DNA of 64,000 nt from Cercis canadensis (lineage: Eukaryota; Streptophyta; Magnoliopsida; Fabales; Fabaceae): NCBI GenBank assembly GCA_003255065.1, contig QAOA01006931.1, forward strand, positions 2,499,542 to 2,563,541. Direction: 5' to 3'. This document shows positions 36,436 through 49,020 of the stretch, piece after piece. The notes beneath the pieces were generated by a model that was not told where the DNA came from, did not search any database, and was given only the letters and a program-made list of their open reading frames with translations. The position numbers and the translations under genes were made by a program. Numbering within the stretch: position 1 is the first letter of the stretch; every line of letters starts with the position of its first letter.

Positions 36436-39400
36436 ATGCTGAATGAAAGCAGAAATGGAGATGCTGTCACAGGTAGGGTTGATGTGCTTGACATTGAGAA
36501 GCAGCGTCCTCAAGAGAGTAGTCAGTGTAGCTCACGTTGCGGCGAGGAAGTATTAACGACTGTGGTTTCTCCTCAAAAAGGTTACTTGTCCAGGTCGGGA
36601 AGTTCTCTTGAACAATGCAGGTATTCACTTCCTTAATAATCCTGGCTATTTATACCTGTGAAAAAGGCATCTCATAACGACATTGTCTTCACTTATTTTG
36701 ATTATTCCCTTAATTCATGTATGCTATCCCCTACCCCCGATTTTTTTTCCCCGTTCTCCGCAGTATAGAATTCTCGGTTAGATGATGCATATTTTGCTTC
36801 GAAAATTAATGTATATTTTTGCGCTTACATACCCTGTATCCAAAATCCAGACTATTTGTGCACTCTTTGCGATGTTTTCTTCTGTCCAATACGCTTGTCT
36901 AATACACTTGCCCCTTTTGGAGCTAGTCTATGGAAATTTCTTTTGTGGGAAGACCCTAATTGGTGCTTCTTGCATATGAAGACTGTAACATTTCGCTGAC
37001 ATTACTCACTCACATAGCAATCTCACCATGGCAACTGTCTTTGAAGACCAATAAGGCAAAGGTTCATCAAAGTTGCGCTCACACTTCAAGATTAAGATTC
37101 TACCTAATTATAGTTCATTGATTAACCAAGGGTAGCTGATAGGGAGGTATTAGCCCCATGCCCATGAACCAGAAAACCAGCATTATGCAGCAAGAAATAC
37201 AGGTTCAAATACTAGACCTGCACGTGTTAGTAAGAGGCCTGCATGGTGGAACAATTACAAAAACTTCTAGAATTTTATGGAATCTAGCAGTTAGTTAGAT
37301 CCGGGGATTTAGGAGTTTCCTAGCTGTAATTCTGTTATTAAAATGCATTTGGTTATATAATGTAATACATGCAGAGTGAATGAAGTAAGTATCATTTCAG
37401 AAAATTCGTTCTTCTCTATTCTCTTTGGAGGTACCTTAGCCTTTGAACTAATGCTTCCCTATCAATTTGGTGCTTTCATGCCATGGCCGAGTCCACTCGA
37501 TCCAAAGCGGTTGCCTCTGACAAATTAGAGGATGCCATCATCAAACTGGCCCTATCCCAAGCCAGTCTCCATAAACACCTGGATGAGGTTGTTTTTGAGC
37601 TTCACACTCTAGAAACAAAATCAGCTTCTTCATCCTCACCCCCTGTGCCAAATTCTGGCTTGACAAACCCTGAGGCCATTGATCGTTCCACTAACTTTCC
37701 CAGATCTTCCTTCAAGCTTGATGTACCCTGTTTTGATGGTTCTGATCCGTTGGGTTGGACCTTCAAAATCAACCAATTCTTTGAATATCACTGTACTCCA
37801 GATGAACAACGCCTCACTATAGCATCCTTTTACATTGATGGCCCTGCTATTGGGTGGTTCTAATGGATGCACACCAATGGCCAATTGTGTTCATGGTCAA
37901 GTTTTCTTCAAGCTTTAACTGTTTGCTTTGCCCTATCTCAGTATGAGGATCCCACTGGTGCCTTATTCAAACTCACCAAAACTTCTACTATGGCCGAATA
38001 TCAAACCGCTTTTGAATCTCTAGCCAATCGAATTGTTGGGTTGCAATCGCCCTTTCTCCTTAGTTATTTCATATCCGGGTTCAAACCAGAAATTAAACAT
38101 GAGGTCCAAGCCTTGCAACCTCACTCTCTTTCTCAAGTTGTTGGTCTTGCTAAGCTTTAGGAGGACAAGCTCTTTGGTTCCCCAGTGCGTTTCAAGCCTA
38201 CATCCGTTTTTCCTTCCAACTCTGATATTTTTTCTCCATTGCCTAAACCACCGCAATCGCCACCTATCCCCCCACCCTTGCTTCCAACCCCTTCACCTAA
38301 ACTTCCAATTAAACGCCTCACTCTGGCTGAAATGCAAGCTCGACTTGAGAAAGGCCTTTGCTTCAACTGTGATGAGAAGTTCCGCGCAGGGCACCGCTGT
38401 AAGTCGAAATTTCTTGTCCTCATGGCCGAGGAAGATGACTCCGTTCCAGACCTAGCGTTGGTCCCTACTTTGGCTGGGTTGTATTCAGTAATTGTAGTGC
38501 ACCCGGATCCTGATGAAGCCCAAATCAGCTTGCATGCCTTAGTGGGCCGCTCTGTTCCCTTCGAGTTGTTGGGAAGGTGGGCCAATATGAACTCCAGGTT
38601 TTAATAGATAGTGGCAGCAGTCATAATTTTATTTAGAATCGTTTAGCAAAATTTTTGGGCCTACCTACATCTCAAGCCCGTAACTTCAGTGTTTTGGTGG
38701 GCAATGGGGACGAGCTCTCCTGCAACCTTCTGTGTAAGAATGTTCCTCTGACCTTACAAAATCATTCTTGCAAGGTGGACTTTTTCCTAATTATGGCACT
38801 CTGACCATGAAGTTTATTTGGGATGGGCAACTGGTGTAGCTGGTGGGTGAACCTAAAATCCCAATTTCTGAAATTACTGGCCCCCAAATGAAACGCTTAG
38901 CAGCAATGGAATCCATCGCTGAATTTTACCATCTTCAGGTCTCCACTGCAGAGGATTCTCCTTCGTTCATTGAGGTGCCTGCTGAACCTTTTTCTTCCAA
39001 ATTAAAGTATCTCTTTAAGCGTTTTCCCATGCTTTTTGAAGCACCAAAGTCTCAACCTCCACCTCGTTCCACCGATCATCAAATTCATCTGGACACTGGG
39101 GTTTCTTCGGTGAATGTTCGGCCATACAAATACCCTGACTTACAAAAAAATGAGATTCAGGCCATGATTAAGGAAATGTTTTCGTCTGGTATCATTCGGA
39201 ACAGCACCAGCGCTTTCTCTTCTCCACTACTGTTGGTGAAAAAGAAAGATGGGTCATGGTGTTTTTGTGTGGATTACAAACCTTTGAATGCTATTACTAT
39301 CAAAAATCGATTCCCTATTCCAACAATTGATGAATTATTGGATGAACTTTCTGGAGTTTAATGGTTCATGAAATTAGACTTGCGGACAGGCTACCACCAA

Positions 39401-42400
39401 ATTTGCATGGCTGAGCAGGATGTTCACAAAACGGCTTTCAGGACTCATGAGGGACATTATGAGTTGTTGGTAATGCCATTTGGGATATGCAACTCCCTTA
39501 CTACTTTTCAGGCAACAATGAATTCACTATTCGGCCTCTACTTGCGTAAGTTTATCATTGTCTTTTTTGACAATATTTTGATTTATAGTAAATCATTGAA
39601 TCAGCATCTTCAGCATTTGGAACTAGCTCTTAATTGTCTTAAAGATGCTCAATTCTTTCTAAAAAAATCTAAAGGTTCATTCTGCCAACAAACAATGGAG
39701 TATTTGGGACACGTGATATCTACAATGGGTGTAGCCCCTGATAATGAGAAAATTGAAGCAATGATGAAATGGCCAGTTCCAAATTCAATTAAGGCATAAC
39801 GGGGTTTCCTGGGACTCACCGGTTTTCATCGCAAATTTATTAGGCAATATGCCTCCATTGCAGCCCCTCTCACTAATCTTTTGAAGAAAGATGCTTTTAA
39901 TTGGAATATTGTCACACAAGAGGCTTTTTGTGCCTTAAAACAAGCGTTGGCTTCGGCACTTGTTTTAGCCCTTCCCAATTTTGAGCAAGAATTTGTATTG
40001 CAAGCTTATGCTTCTGGGGTTGCTATGGGTGCTGTATTGACTCAAAATAAACATCCAATTGCGTATTTTAGAAAGAAGTTTTGTCCTCGCCTAGCTTCAT
40101 CTTCTACCTATGTCTGAGAAGTCCATGCCATTACCAGTACAGTCAAGAAATGGCGGCAATATCTTTTGGGCCGGAGGTTCATCATTGAAATGGATTAGAA
40201 AAGTATCAAGGAATTAATAACACAAGTAATACAGGCTCCGGATCAGCATTTTTATTTATCCAAGTTATTGGGATTTGACTATATTATCAATTACAAGCCG
40301 GGTAGTGAAAACCAAGCAGCAGATGCCTTGTCAAGAGTTCCCTTTGATGAACAACGACAGTGCCTTGCTTTGTCTATCCCTCACTTTCTCTTTGTTGATA
40401 AATTGAAAGCCGAAATAGCCACTGATCCAGACCTCCTTCAGCTGTGAAATGCGATTCAACAAGAACCTTCTAAACATCCCCTCATGCACACCTCGGATGG
40501 ACTTCTATTCTTTAAAGGGAAACTTTTTTTAGGTTCTAACTCTTCCCTAAAGCATGCCTTGATTGAGGAATTTCATGCATCTCCGATAGGAGGACATGCA
40601 AGAGTTGCTAAGACTGTGAGCCGTTTGTTTGACAATATCCATTGGGTTGGTCTCAAAACTAAGGTTGCTAAGTTTATTAAAGAATTCAGTGTTTGCCAGC
40701 AGATTAAGACCCCAACTCAAGCCCCAGGGGGATTGTTACAACCTATTCCAATTCCTTCTCATTTATGGGAAGACCTCTCTCTAGATTTCATCACAGGGCT
40801 GCCTCCATGCCAAGGCAAAACCACTATTTTAGTTCTAGTGGATCATTTTTCCAAAGGGGCTCATTTTGGCACTCTTCCTACTCATCACTCAGCGACCCAA
40901 GTTGCAGATCTCTTTCCTACCATGGTGTGCGAGTTACATGGTTTTCCTAAAAGTCTGATATTAGACAGGGACCCTATTTTTCTTAGCCCTTTTTGGTGGG
41001 AATTATTTCGGTTTAGTGGCACAAAACTCAGAATGAATACTGCTTATCATCCACAATTTGATGGTCAGATAGAGGTGGTCAACAGAACCTTGAAGCAATA
41101 TTTGCATGCCTTTGTTCACAATGAACCCAAACAGTGGGGCCGTTTTCTTCACTGGGCAGAATGGTGCTATAACACTTCTGTTCACTCTTCTACTGGGTTC
41201 ACATCCTTCCAAGTTATGTTTGGCAGACCTCCACCTGCTATTCCTCATTATATAGTAGGTTCCTCTTCACTTGCAGCTGTAGAACTTGATTGCAGCGCCA
41301 GGGAAGCTGCGAAAGAACCTTGAGAAATCAACTAGTTATGAAGGAAATAGCTGACAAGAAATGTTCTAAGGTGGAGTTTAATGTGGGAGATTGGGTTTAT
41401 ATCCAACTCAGGTCGTATAGACAGGTTTCAGTTGCTGGGAGGAGCAACCAGAAGCTAACAAAACGATTCTATTGCCCCTTCTAAATTTTGGAACGCATAG
41501 GACCAGTTGCTTATAAGTTGGATCTTCCCCCATCAGCAAAGATTCACAATGTGTTCCACTGTTCTATTCTCAAATTGCACCATGGTCCTCTGCACACTAC
41601 TGTTTTAGCCCTTCCTCCTGAAATTGTTGGCCATCAACCTCTCATCCAACCAGTAGCTATTTTGGATTGCACAACCACTTCTTCAGAATCAGGACATCAT
41701 GATATGGTCTTGGTTCAATGGCAAGGTCTACCCCTTGAAGATACTTGATGTGAAGAGCTGTCTCAATTGCAGGTAGACTACCCACAGATACACCTTGAGG
41801 ACAAGGTGATTGTGAAAGAGGGAAGGAATGATAGGGAGGTATTAGCCCATGCCCATGAACCAGAAAACCAGCATTATGCAGCAAGAAATACAGGTTCAAA
41901 TACTAGACCAGCACGTGTTAGTAAGAAGCCTGCATGGTGGAACAATTACAAAAACTTCTAGAATGTTATGGAATCTACAGTTAGTTAGATCCAGGGATTT
42001 AAGAGTTGCCTAGCTGTAATTCTGTTATTGAAATGCATTTGGTTATATAATGTAATACATGCAGAGTGAATGAAGTAAGTATCATTTCAGAAAATTCCTT
42101 CTTCTCTATTCTCTTTGGAGGTACCTTATCCTCTCAACTAAGGCTTTCCTTTCTGTAGCCTAGAACATCAGAAACACTTGGGGTTTTTTCAGGAAAATCA
42201 CATACTGGAGAAAATAAGTTCGGCTGAAGATGTTTTCCATAAGATTGCATTGTTTCTGTTGTTTGTTGTAAACAACGAAAAACTTTTGATCTTGTTTGGA
42301 GTAAAAAAGAAAACAAACTCTGTCTTCAGTTTCTTAACAATTGATTTTTGATACAATTGCTAAAGTAAGAAAAGTACTTGTCTTGCTAATAAAAGAAAAA

Positions 42401-44379
42401 AAGGGGTTTGGTACTTTTGTACTTTGCTTAGACGGGATATGATTTTTATGTACTGCTGGAGTAAATGACTAAGCTAGAAAATGACTTACCAGAATTGCAA
42501 GATGGAAGTCATTCTCTGCCTTATAAGCCACAGTTTTAAATTTCTTAAAATTTGATTTTTCTTTGACCAAATTATTTTCCGTCCCCAAACATCAGAAGAT
42601 GAAAATATATTTTCCTGGAAAATGTTTTTCTAAAAACAAACAGAGTATGATATTAAACCTACATTTTAATTCATTTAAGAACTGGAGAGCAAAGTATTAG
42701 AAGTGGAAGATGTAAACTATGATATTACCATAAATGCCATGTTTTGTTTAGTGACTTAATATGCCTTATCTGTAGGTTGGGATGCTGTATTTGATTGTAG
42801 AACACAGCGATATAGATATAAAAGGATCTTGAACACGAAAATTCTACAATCCTCATGGATGTTCACTTGAGAGAGAGAGAGAGACTCCAAGTACTGGACT
42901 GGATGCTGGAGCTTTTATATGGTTTTTTGTTGATATGAATATTCTAGATAAACTGATCTATTGATCATTTAGTTATGATTAGCTGCCGTAAGGACAAAGT
43001 ACAAGGAGGAATATTCGTAAGTGGTGTTATGTTTTAGTTATTGGTTTCTTGTAAAATTTGAAATGGTTGTGTCTGTTATGGTGGTTCTCTGTTTACTATA
43101 GTATGTGTTAAAAGCTCTGGAGCTCCTTTTTATTGACTTGAACCCCTTAATTCTACTTTTCCTTGCTATTCTTTTTAAAACTTTAAATGCTAGGTTTTTG
43201 GCTATTAGATGGATAATGCTTAAGTATATAGAGAATGGGATCCATTATGTAGGCTATGTTTTCTTTAGAGTTTGTCAACAAGAAAAAGAGGAAGTTCTGA
43301 TAGATCTTGGATGTCGATGTCGAGGTGGACTTGCTAAAGCACACCAAACATGCATAGAAACTTGGTTTCGTATGAAAGGATCAAACAATTGCATGATATG
43401 TATTTAGCAAAATTCTGAAGAGTATCTTGGTTTTGACTTTCACATTTATGCAGGGAGGTAGCTGCAAATGTGTCACTTCTTGAACCCCAGCCAAATGTAT
43501 GTATCTCGTATTCTATATTTTCTATGGTCAAGGAAAAAAAAAAGAGGGGCGGGGGAATTTGTAGGGTAGAATTAGGCATAATGTATGCTTAAAGGCAAAC
43601 ACCCAATCCTTGAATTTTTGGATACACATTTCTGTTTTATTACAGTACTTTATGCTAAGGGTTAGCAACTTCAGAAGGATCTGTGTGTAGTTAAATTTGA
43701 GCATATGAATATTCACTGCCAAGCCTCTTATTTGCTCTTCCTTCTGGATAATTTGAAACAGGAAAGAATATGTGGTTAGAATTGGGGGTCAGAAGAAGAG
43801 TATAATTGATTTTATGATGTATATATACAGTATCTTATATGCATGCATCAGTTGTAAATTTTGTGCTTTATGGAGCAGACTGATTACTGGGTATGGAGGG
43901 TTGATCCAACCATCAGGGCACGGGATCGTGAAAGGGTGAGGAGGATACTGCTCCAGTTATGTTACTTTCTGAATTTACTATTCATTTATGTGATCTGCAT
44001 CCAATATTTCTTTGTAACAGGGATGCTTTAGTCCACTTTGGGTCGCATTCTCAATCCTTATTGGTGGTCTCCTGTTGGATGTGCTAATATCCATAACTCT
44101 TGGTGTCTCTGCACTACCTGTAAATATAATAATTGGTATATGTTTTGCATCACACTTATGTGACTTTACTTCCTGTTGTTAATGCAAATTGTGAATTTAC
44201 CAAATTTAAAAGTAACATGATGGTGCTAATACCCAAAACACTTCCCAGGTGTTATTGTTGTGCTAGGACTTGGAACAGCTCTCCGGCTAGCCCTGGAATT
44301 TTGCCATGAGTGGAGTTTGAGGCGAGTTGTGCAGAGGGTGGAAACAAATGATAATCTTGGGTACCACCCTTCTTTGTAG
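36436..44379 (+). CDS. RING-CH (MARCH-type) membrane E3 ubiquitin ligase
   Basis: Exons are 36436-36620, 43269-43399, 43454-43496, 43879-43935, 44021-44135 and 44249-44379 (TAG). The RINGv domain is assembled across the first splice: CRVC at the junction, GCRC, HQTC, then CMIC, giving the C4HC3 order of RING-CH zinc fingers. DYWVWRVDP follows, then two membrane helices (FSILIGGLLLDVLISITLG and IIIGVIVVLGLGTALRLAL) and a short basic tail ending GYHPSL. Such proteins sit in endomembranes and transfer ubiquitin to membrane clients. All junctions are in phase except exon 2 to exon 3: the only visible GT donor (43400) leaves one base, but exon 3 needs two, giving an early stop. The product would be about 218 residues. 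The first intron (6.6 kb) holds a gypsy element. Confidence 0.8.
37137..37464 (+). repeat. 5' LTR of gypsy in RING-CH intron
   Basis: 328-bp direct repeat with partner 41829-42154. Its ends TGATAGGGA and TCCCTATCA are mutually inverted. Confidence 0.92.
41829..42154 (+). repeat. 3' LTR of gypsy in RING-CH intron
   Basis: Direct repeat of 37137-37464, about 5 percent diverged, followed by GTAGC. Confidence 0.9.
42867..42888 (+). repeat. Short (GA)n microsatellite
   Basis: GAGAGAGAGAGAGAG run in the RING-CH first intron. Confidence 0.7.
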
Positions 44380-46151
44380 GTAATCTTCCATAGATTTTGA
44401 CAAGATCCTATAGTGTTGGGTGCTGTATATTATCTTCCGTTTTCTATTTTGGTTTTTACATATTGATATTCCAGAATGTACCAAGAACTTCCCATAATTG
44501 TTATACATGTTCTCTATAAATGCTTCCTTGTTTTTCCCTTTCCTTTTGGAAGAGAAAGGTGGTTGATTGAAGGGACGGGGGTTTTCTAAGATTATATTGG
44601 GATTGTGATAGGGAATTAGGGATGCAAATACAGGTTTAGGTTGGACACTAATATATTCGATCAGTATTTGGTGGAATACTGAAATTTTCAACACGGCATG
44701 GAGAGAAAGCAGGCGAGATAAGAAAGCTGTGTCCTTTTCACTCTATGTTATTGTGCAATATTTTTCTTTTTCTTTTTCTTTTCCTTTTCCTTGTTCTAGG
44801 TTGTGGGTCAAATGGAGTGGATGGAAAATGGCAATGGGATACTAGATGGGTTTTTCTGACCTGCTTCGCTAGCCAATCAACCCAAATATTTATTTTTTTT
44901 TTGCTACTACCCAACCAAAGCTTAAAGTTAGATAACTCGATATCTACTACCACTAGCTTAAAATTATTATTTATATAATATAAATAGTAATATATAAAAC
45001 ATATATGTATATAAATTATTTTAATCTTGAGAGTTTGAGATTTATTTTAATTTTATTTGTCGTTGTGCAATGGCATTGGATGAAGTGGGACCTTTGAGAT
45101 TGATCAACAAAGCTATTTATATGATTTTGTGCATATTTGTTAAATGTGTGTTTGGACGTGGTTATTTGAATACTTCAATAGCCTTTTTAGACCGTAGTTT
45201 GTGTAGTTGGATAAAAAATAAAAATAATTTTTTACAGATTACAATACATCTTAACAACTATTTCACCTAAGCTTCCCATCCAAGCTTTTTAATTGTGGAT
45301 TAATTATTCTTTTAACCTCACATCCCGTTTTCACTTAATTGTCCTTATTCAATGTATATGTTTAAAAATATTCTATATTTTTTGGTAATTTTATATGTAA
45401 TTTTTTTTCTACAATCGAAACAAAGATTGATTATTATAAAATTATTTTTAAATTAACACATTCAATTATAAATAAAAAATTTTATAATCAATTACGTAAT
45501 TTAATCCATAGTCTATGTAGTCTATTTTTTCTACTAGCTAACAATGCTATGGAGGAGTGTTTGAACCAATGTGTTAAAAACTAAATCGGATTGGCCAATT
45601 CAACTAGTTGTGGTAAAATTGATGGGGTAGTTAAATTGATAAAAATCAGTGTGAACAGTTCCAATTTTTAATAACTGCTTCTAAAAAACTTTTTTTATTG
45701 TTTATTTTTCCCCATGTCGTTTAGAATTAGTTTCACTCACTCCTTTCTCCCTTGAGCTTCTTCTTCCATTTTCACCCAAACCCCTTTTGAAATCCCGAAG
45801 GCCTAAGCTCATCAATCAAATGAGATTTTTATCATTGGGTATAGCAAGACAAGCAGTTAAGTACTTCCTCTCAGGAATAAGATTGAAAAAGCTCTGAATT
45901 CCAGTCATTGTTTATAGCTCACAAGGGACCCAACCGCACAAGACATAATGAAATGGCACTAACAAGCTCATGATAAAATTCAATCCTAATAGATCCAATA
46001 ACCAGCAAAAAGAAAAGAAACTCATGGTTGCAAAGGGACCATGCATATGTACAAAGTATGGAGATATAGTAAGGGCAGCAAGCCAGGAAAAGGCACTAAT
46101 TGAACTGAAACATAAAGCAATACGATATCCAATACTAGAATTACAGTAAAC

Positions 46152-46322
46152 CTGAGTGTGGCCTCGAAGTAAAGATCTCAGTGCAGTGTTAATATTAAGG
46201 ATCCGGATGTTTCCCTGTTTCAATCCATAGCATATATACGATTTATTGACCGCAATTTGACGGCCCAAAACAAGCTGAGGATCTGATGCATACTTGTTTA
46301 TGGGAGTAACTTCAAGCTGAGG
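46152..46322 (-). pseudogene. VCS: Isolated exon of VARICOSE/EDC4 (mRNA-decapping scaffold)
   Basis: Minus-strand exon of exactly 57 codons with an AG acceptor before it and a GT donor after it. It reads [19 protein letters not shown], then [20 protein letters not shown] and [13 protein letters not shown]. This is the WD40 start of plant VARICOSE/EDC4, the scaffold of the DCP1-DCP2 decapping complex in P-bodies. The family protein is about 1300 residues, but no neighbouring exon is visible on either side within several kilobases. The exon is therefore most likely a copied fragment, perhaps carried by a transposon. The reading frame is intact and conservation is high. A working gene with giant introns cannot be fully excluded. 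Confidence 0.75.
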
Positions 46323-47248
46323 CTACACCTCACCTTGCAACCTTACTATTCATGGATTTTGTTTATTATTTATGTATATGTATATGCTTGCTATTACACT
46401 CTTCCAGCAGGATGAGAAGTTGGTATTGGTATTAAAGGAAAAGGTTGCAAATAAGAAGTAAATTTCATTGTATTCTTGCTTGTTACTGGTACGATCATGG
46501 AATGAAAATGAGATGAATATGCAGTTTCAAGAATTCAAACAAAATAATTTACAGTCATTTCATTTGTAATTGGAGTTTTGATATTGTTGGCAAGTGTCTT
46601 TTTCTACAAATAGAAATGGCTTAGTCAAGAAGCAGCAATGTTTTATTCATGCAAACAGAAATGAGCTTATAAATGCATGTTTATTCTTAAATGTTTTTCA
46701 TTGAAGGGCATTCTTGTTTTCTTTTCTGTTATGTTGATTTTGCTGCATTTTGACCTTTTGTATGAAGGGTGTAAAATTGGGTCTTCTGCTGTATTATCTG
46801 ATGCTTTCATATTTTGCAACCTTAAGAAAACCCACAGTTAATATTTAATAATAATTTTTATGTTGATATTCTTTGTTACTTTGCGAGTAGTAGCAAGAGT
46901 TCTCCTTGTTGGTACGCTTGTTTTAGTTGTATCCTAATTCTTTTGGGTCCTGCTCATAAACTGAATACTCTAATGCATTAATATTGTACTCCTTATCATT
47001 TTTTAAGGTGAAAGGAAATTTTTGGTTGCTTCCTCTAGTTAACTTAAAACATTGTTGAGTGGTGTTAACTGTTAAGTTTTGGGAGCTAAATTGGAAGCAA
47101 CTGGGATTTTTTTTTCATTGCTTTTTAAGTAGTAAGCTGGGAGGCTCTGTTATTTTTCCCTTTATGTTATCAATACTTGCTCCAGCAATTCTTCTGAATA
47201 ATTACAAGTTAAGCTTTGCAATTGCTAAAGTTATTTGAGTATTTTTTA

Positions 47249-47648
47249 GGCTTAATTGCAATTTTGGTCCCCCTATTTTAACCACTTGCTGGAGCTAAAT
47301 TCTTGTGAACCTTCTCACTAAACTTGAGCTCGATCTAACGGTGAAACTCAGCCCAAAATACCAAAACCATACGTTTTTATCTAACCAAAAATTTAGACTT
47401 ATTCACCGTTAGATTGAACTGAAATTTAATGAAAAGATTCACAAGACGTAGTTCTTCAATCTGAATGGTGGGATTATGAATCAGAGAACTTTACACCTTG
47501 AAATAAACTTAAGAATTTTGACTTAAAGATAAAGGGACTAAACTTGTACATTTTATGAATATAGAGGGACTCAATAGTTCATTTTTAAAGAAGGAGGACC
47601 AAAATGTTCAAGTGGTTAAAATAGGGGGACCAAAATTACAATTAAGCC
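47249..47648. mobile_element. MULE-type MITE
   Basis: 400-bp non-coding element with long inverted ends: GGCTTAATTGCAATTTTGG on the left and its inverse (CCAAAATTACAATTAAGCC) on the right. The inverted repeat extends through GTCCCCCTATTTTAACCACTTG. The flanking 9-mers are TATTTTTTA and TATTTTTTT (8 of 9 match), the length typical of Mutator-like elements. A second copy is at 62472-62784. Confidence 0.75.
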
Positions 47649-47731
47649 TATTTTTTTATTGAGTCACTTGTTATTTTGTTATGACTGTGTTTTGGAATTA
47701 CAAAAAATTAAGTTTAGTTTTCTTCTTGTTT

Positions 47732-48038
47732 AATTTTTGCTGTCTTTTTCGTTCATTTTTGACTCATTATCATCATGTCAACTACACAATCATGGACTTG
47801 TTCAATATCCAAGTTTAGAACTTGGTATCTCTAGTTATGAATTTTTTTTTATTGTATTTGTTTTATATTAACAACATAAGGTTTGAATTTTTGCTGTCTT
47901 TTTCGTTCATTTTTGACTCATTATCATCATGTAAACTACACAATCATGGACTTGTTCAATATCCAAGTTTAGAACTTGGTATCTCTAGTTATGAAATTTT
48001 TTTTATTGTATTTGTTTTATATTAACAACATAAGGTTT
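47732..48038 (+). repeat. 154-bp tandem duplication
   Basis: Two adjacent copies (47732-47885 and 47886-48038), nearly identical, each containing CTTGTTCAATATCCAAG and ATTAACAACATAAGG. No coding content. Confidence 0.8.
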
Positions 48039-49020
48039 GTAGTTTCCCTTACTACATGTAAATACATTTTATTTATGCATTTGGTTTTGATGGTTTTGAG
48101 ACTATGTATTTGAATCTTTAAGCTTGAAACTTTCACTTATAAGTTTGATGATTTGTGTTTCATCATCCATATTTTCTTATTTGTGAATCTTTTAAGTTTG
48201 AAAAAAGATTCGTTTAAACTTGTTCGATCGGCCGTCCAACCAGTCCGATTAGTTATTTTTTGCTATATCACTTCGCTCACCGATTTGGTTTTTAAAATAT
48301 TGGTTTGAACCTATGCACATTCACTTTTGGAAACAGGACCAGCCGCAATTATGGAAAAATACTTAAAACACTTACAATTTAGTCCATCCAAAATTTTGGG
48401 TCTAACTCCACTGAGTTCTTAATTACTAGGTTTGAAGTAACAGAAGTTGCCGGTTATGAAAAATTGTACCAGTTCGCTAGTTCTACTGGTTCTTACTATG
48501 TTTTAAGTAATTGTTATAGTGGCTAGCAATGCTCTTTCCAACCAGGGAGGAGAGTGTTCAAACCCATATTGCTTCACTTTTGAAGATTTTGACCAATTTT
48601 CAGAAGTGTAGCAGAACCGACTAGTTACAGATAACCGATGCAGGTTCACCGGTTCTTATCGGGTTTGACCGGTTCAGCATGTCACCGGACTGTTCTTTTG
48701 ACCAGTTCAACGTGTCTTGCCTTTAACATTAATTGTGCAATCATATATTACAAACTCTTGGTAAAAGATATTGGTCCAAAATTATCTTTATGTGATCCAC
48801 TGGGGTTGATTTGTATTATTTTTAAAAATAATAGTAAATGAATTAGGAAATAGACATTTATAAATCTCCATATCTCTCTCTCTATAAAAGATCTTAACTG
48901 AAAATATTATCACTTGTACCGTTTAACAAGGATGAGGGAATAATGCATTATAAGTTGTTCTGATCAGCATCCTGTGTATTGTTGAATCCATTATTTAAAC
49001 TAACCTACAATTGATATTTA

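Larger units (their letters stand above)
37137..42154 (+). mobile_element. Ty3/gypsy chromovirus in the RING-CH intron, broken
   Basis: Fossil gypsy element with LTRs 37137-37464 and 41829-42154. The exact target duplication GTAGC is at 37132-37136 and 42155-42159. The left LTR ends are TGATAGGG and CCCTATCA. Parts in order are gag from 37483 (LDVPCFDGSDPLGW), a CCHC-like knuckle (CFNCDEKFRAGHRC, near 38360), protease (LIDSGSSHNFI, near 38605), reverse transcriptase (about 39100-39800), RNase H (about 39900-40330), zinc-binding integrase (40484-41320) and a chromodomain-like end (MVLVQWQGLPLEDT, near 41705). This is the gypsy order, again a small-LTR chromovirus but a different family from the nested copy at 11597. 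The LTRs differ by about 5 percent. It is broken, with roughly ten interruptions. Confidence 0.93.
44380..49020. other. Intergenic region with repeats and one orphan exon
   Basis: No complete gene. It holds the VARICOSE-like exon (46152-46322), a MITE (47249-47648), a 154-bp tandem duplication (47732-48038) and GGTTTTAAAACC-type dispersed repeats around 45560-45640, 48200-48320 and 48560-48720. The rest is AT-rich and unrecognised. Confidence 0.6.

Noticed and set aside
43105-43268. N-terminal extension of the RING-CH exon
   Set aside because: It lies upstream of a clear TTTAG acceptor. The first CxxC of the finger is completed by the exon at 36436-36620, so this is intron.
44287-44694. 135-codon minus-strand frame after the RING-CH gene
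   Set aside because: It overlaps the final coding exon in antisense and has no recognisable motif.
45912-46268. 118-codon minus-strand protein
   Set aside because: Its first part is the VARICOSE exon, and the remainder simply reads through the GT donor into intron sequence.
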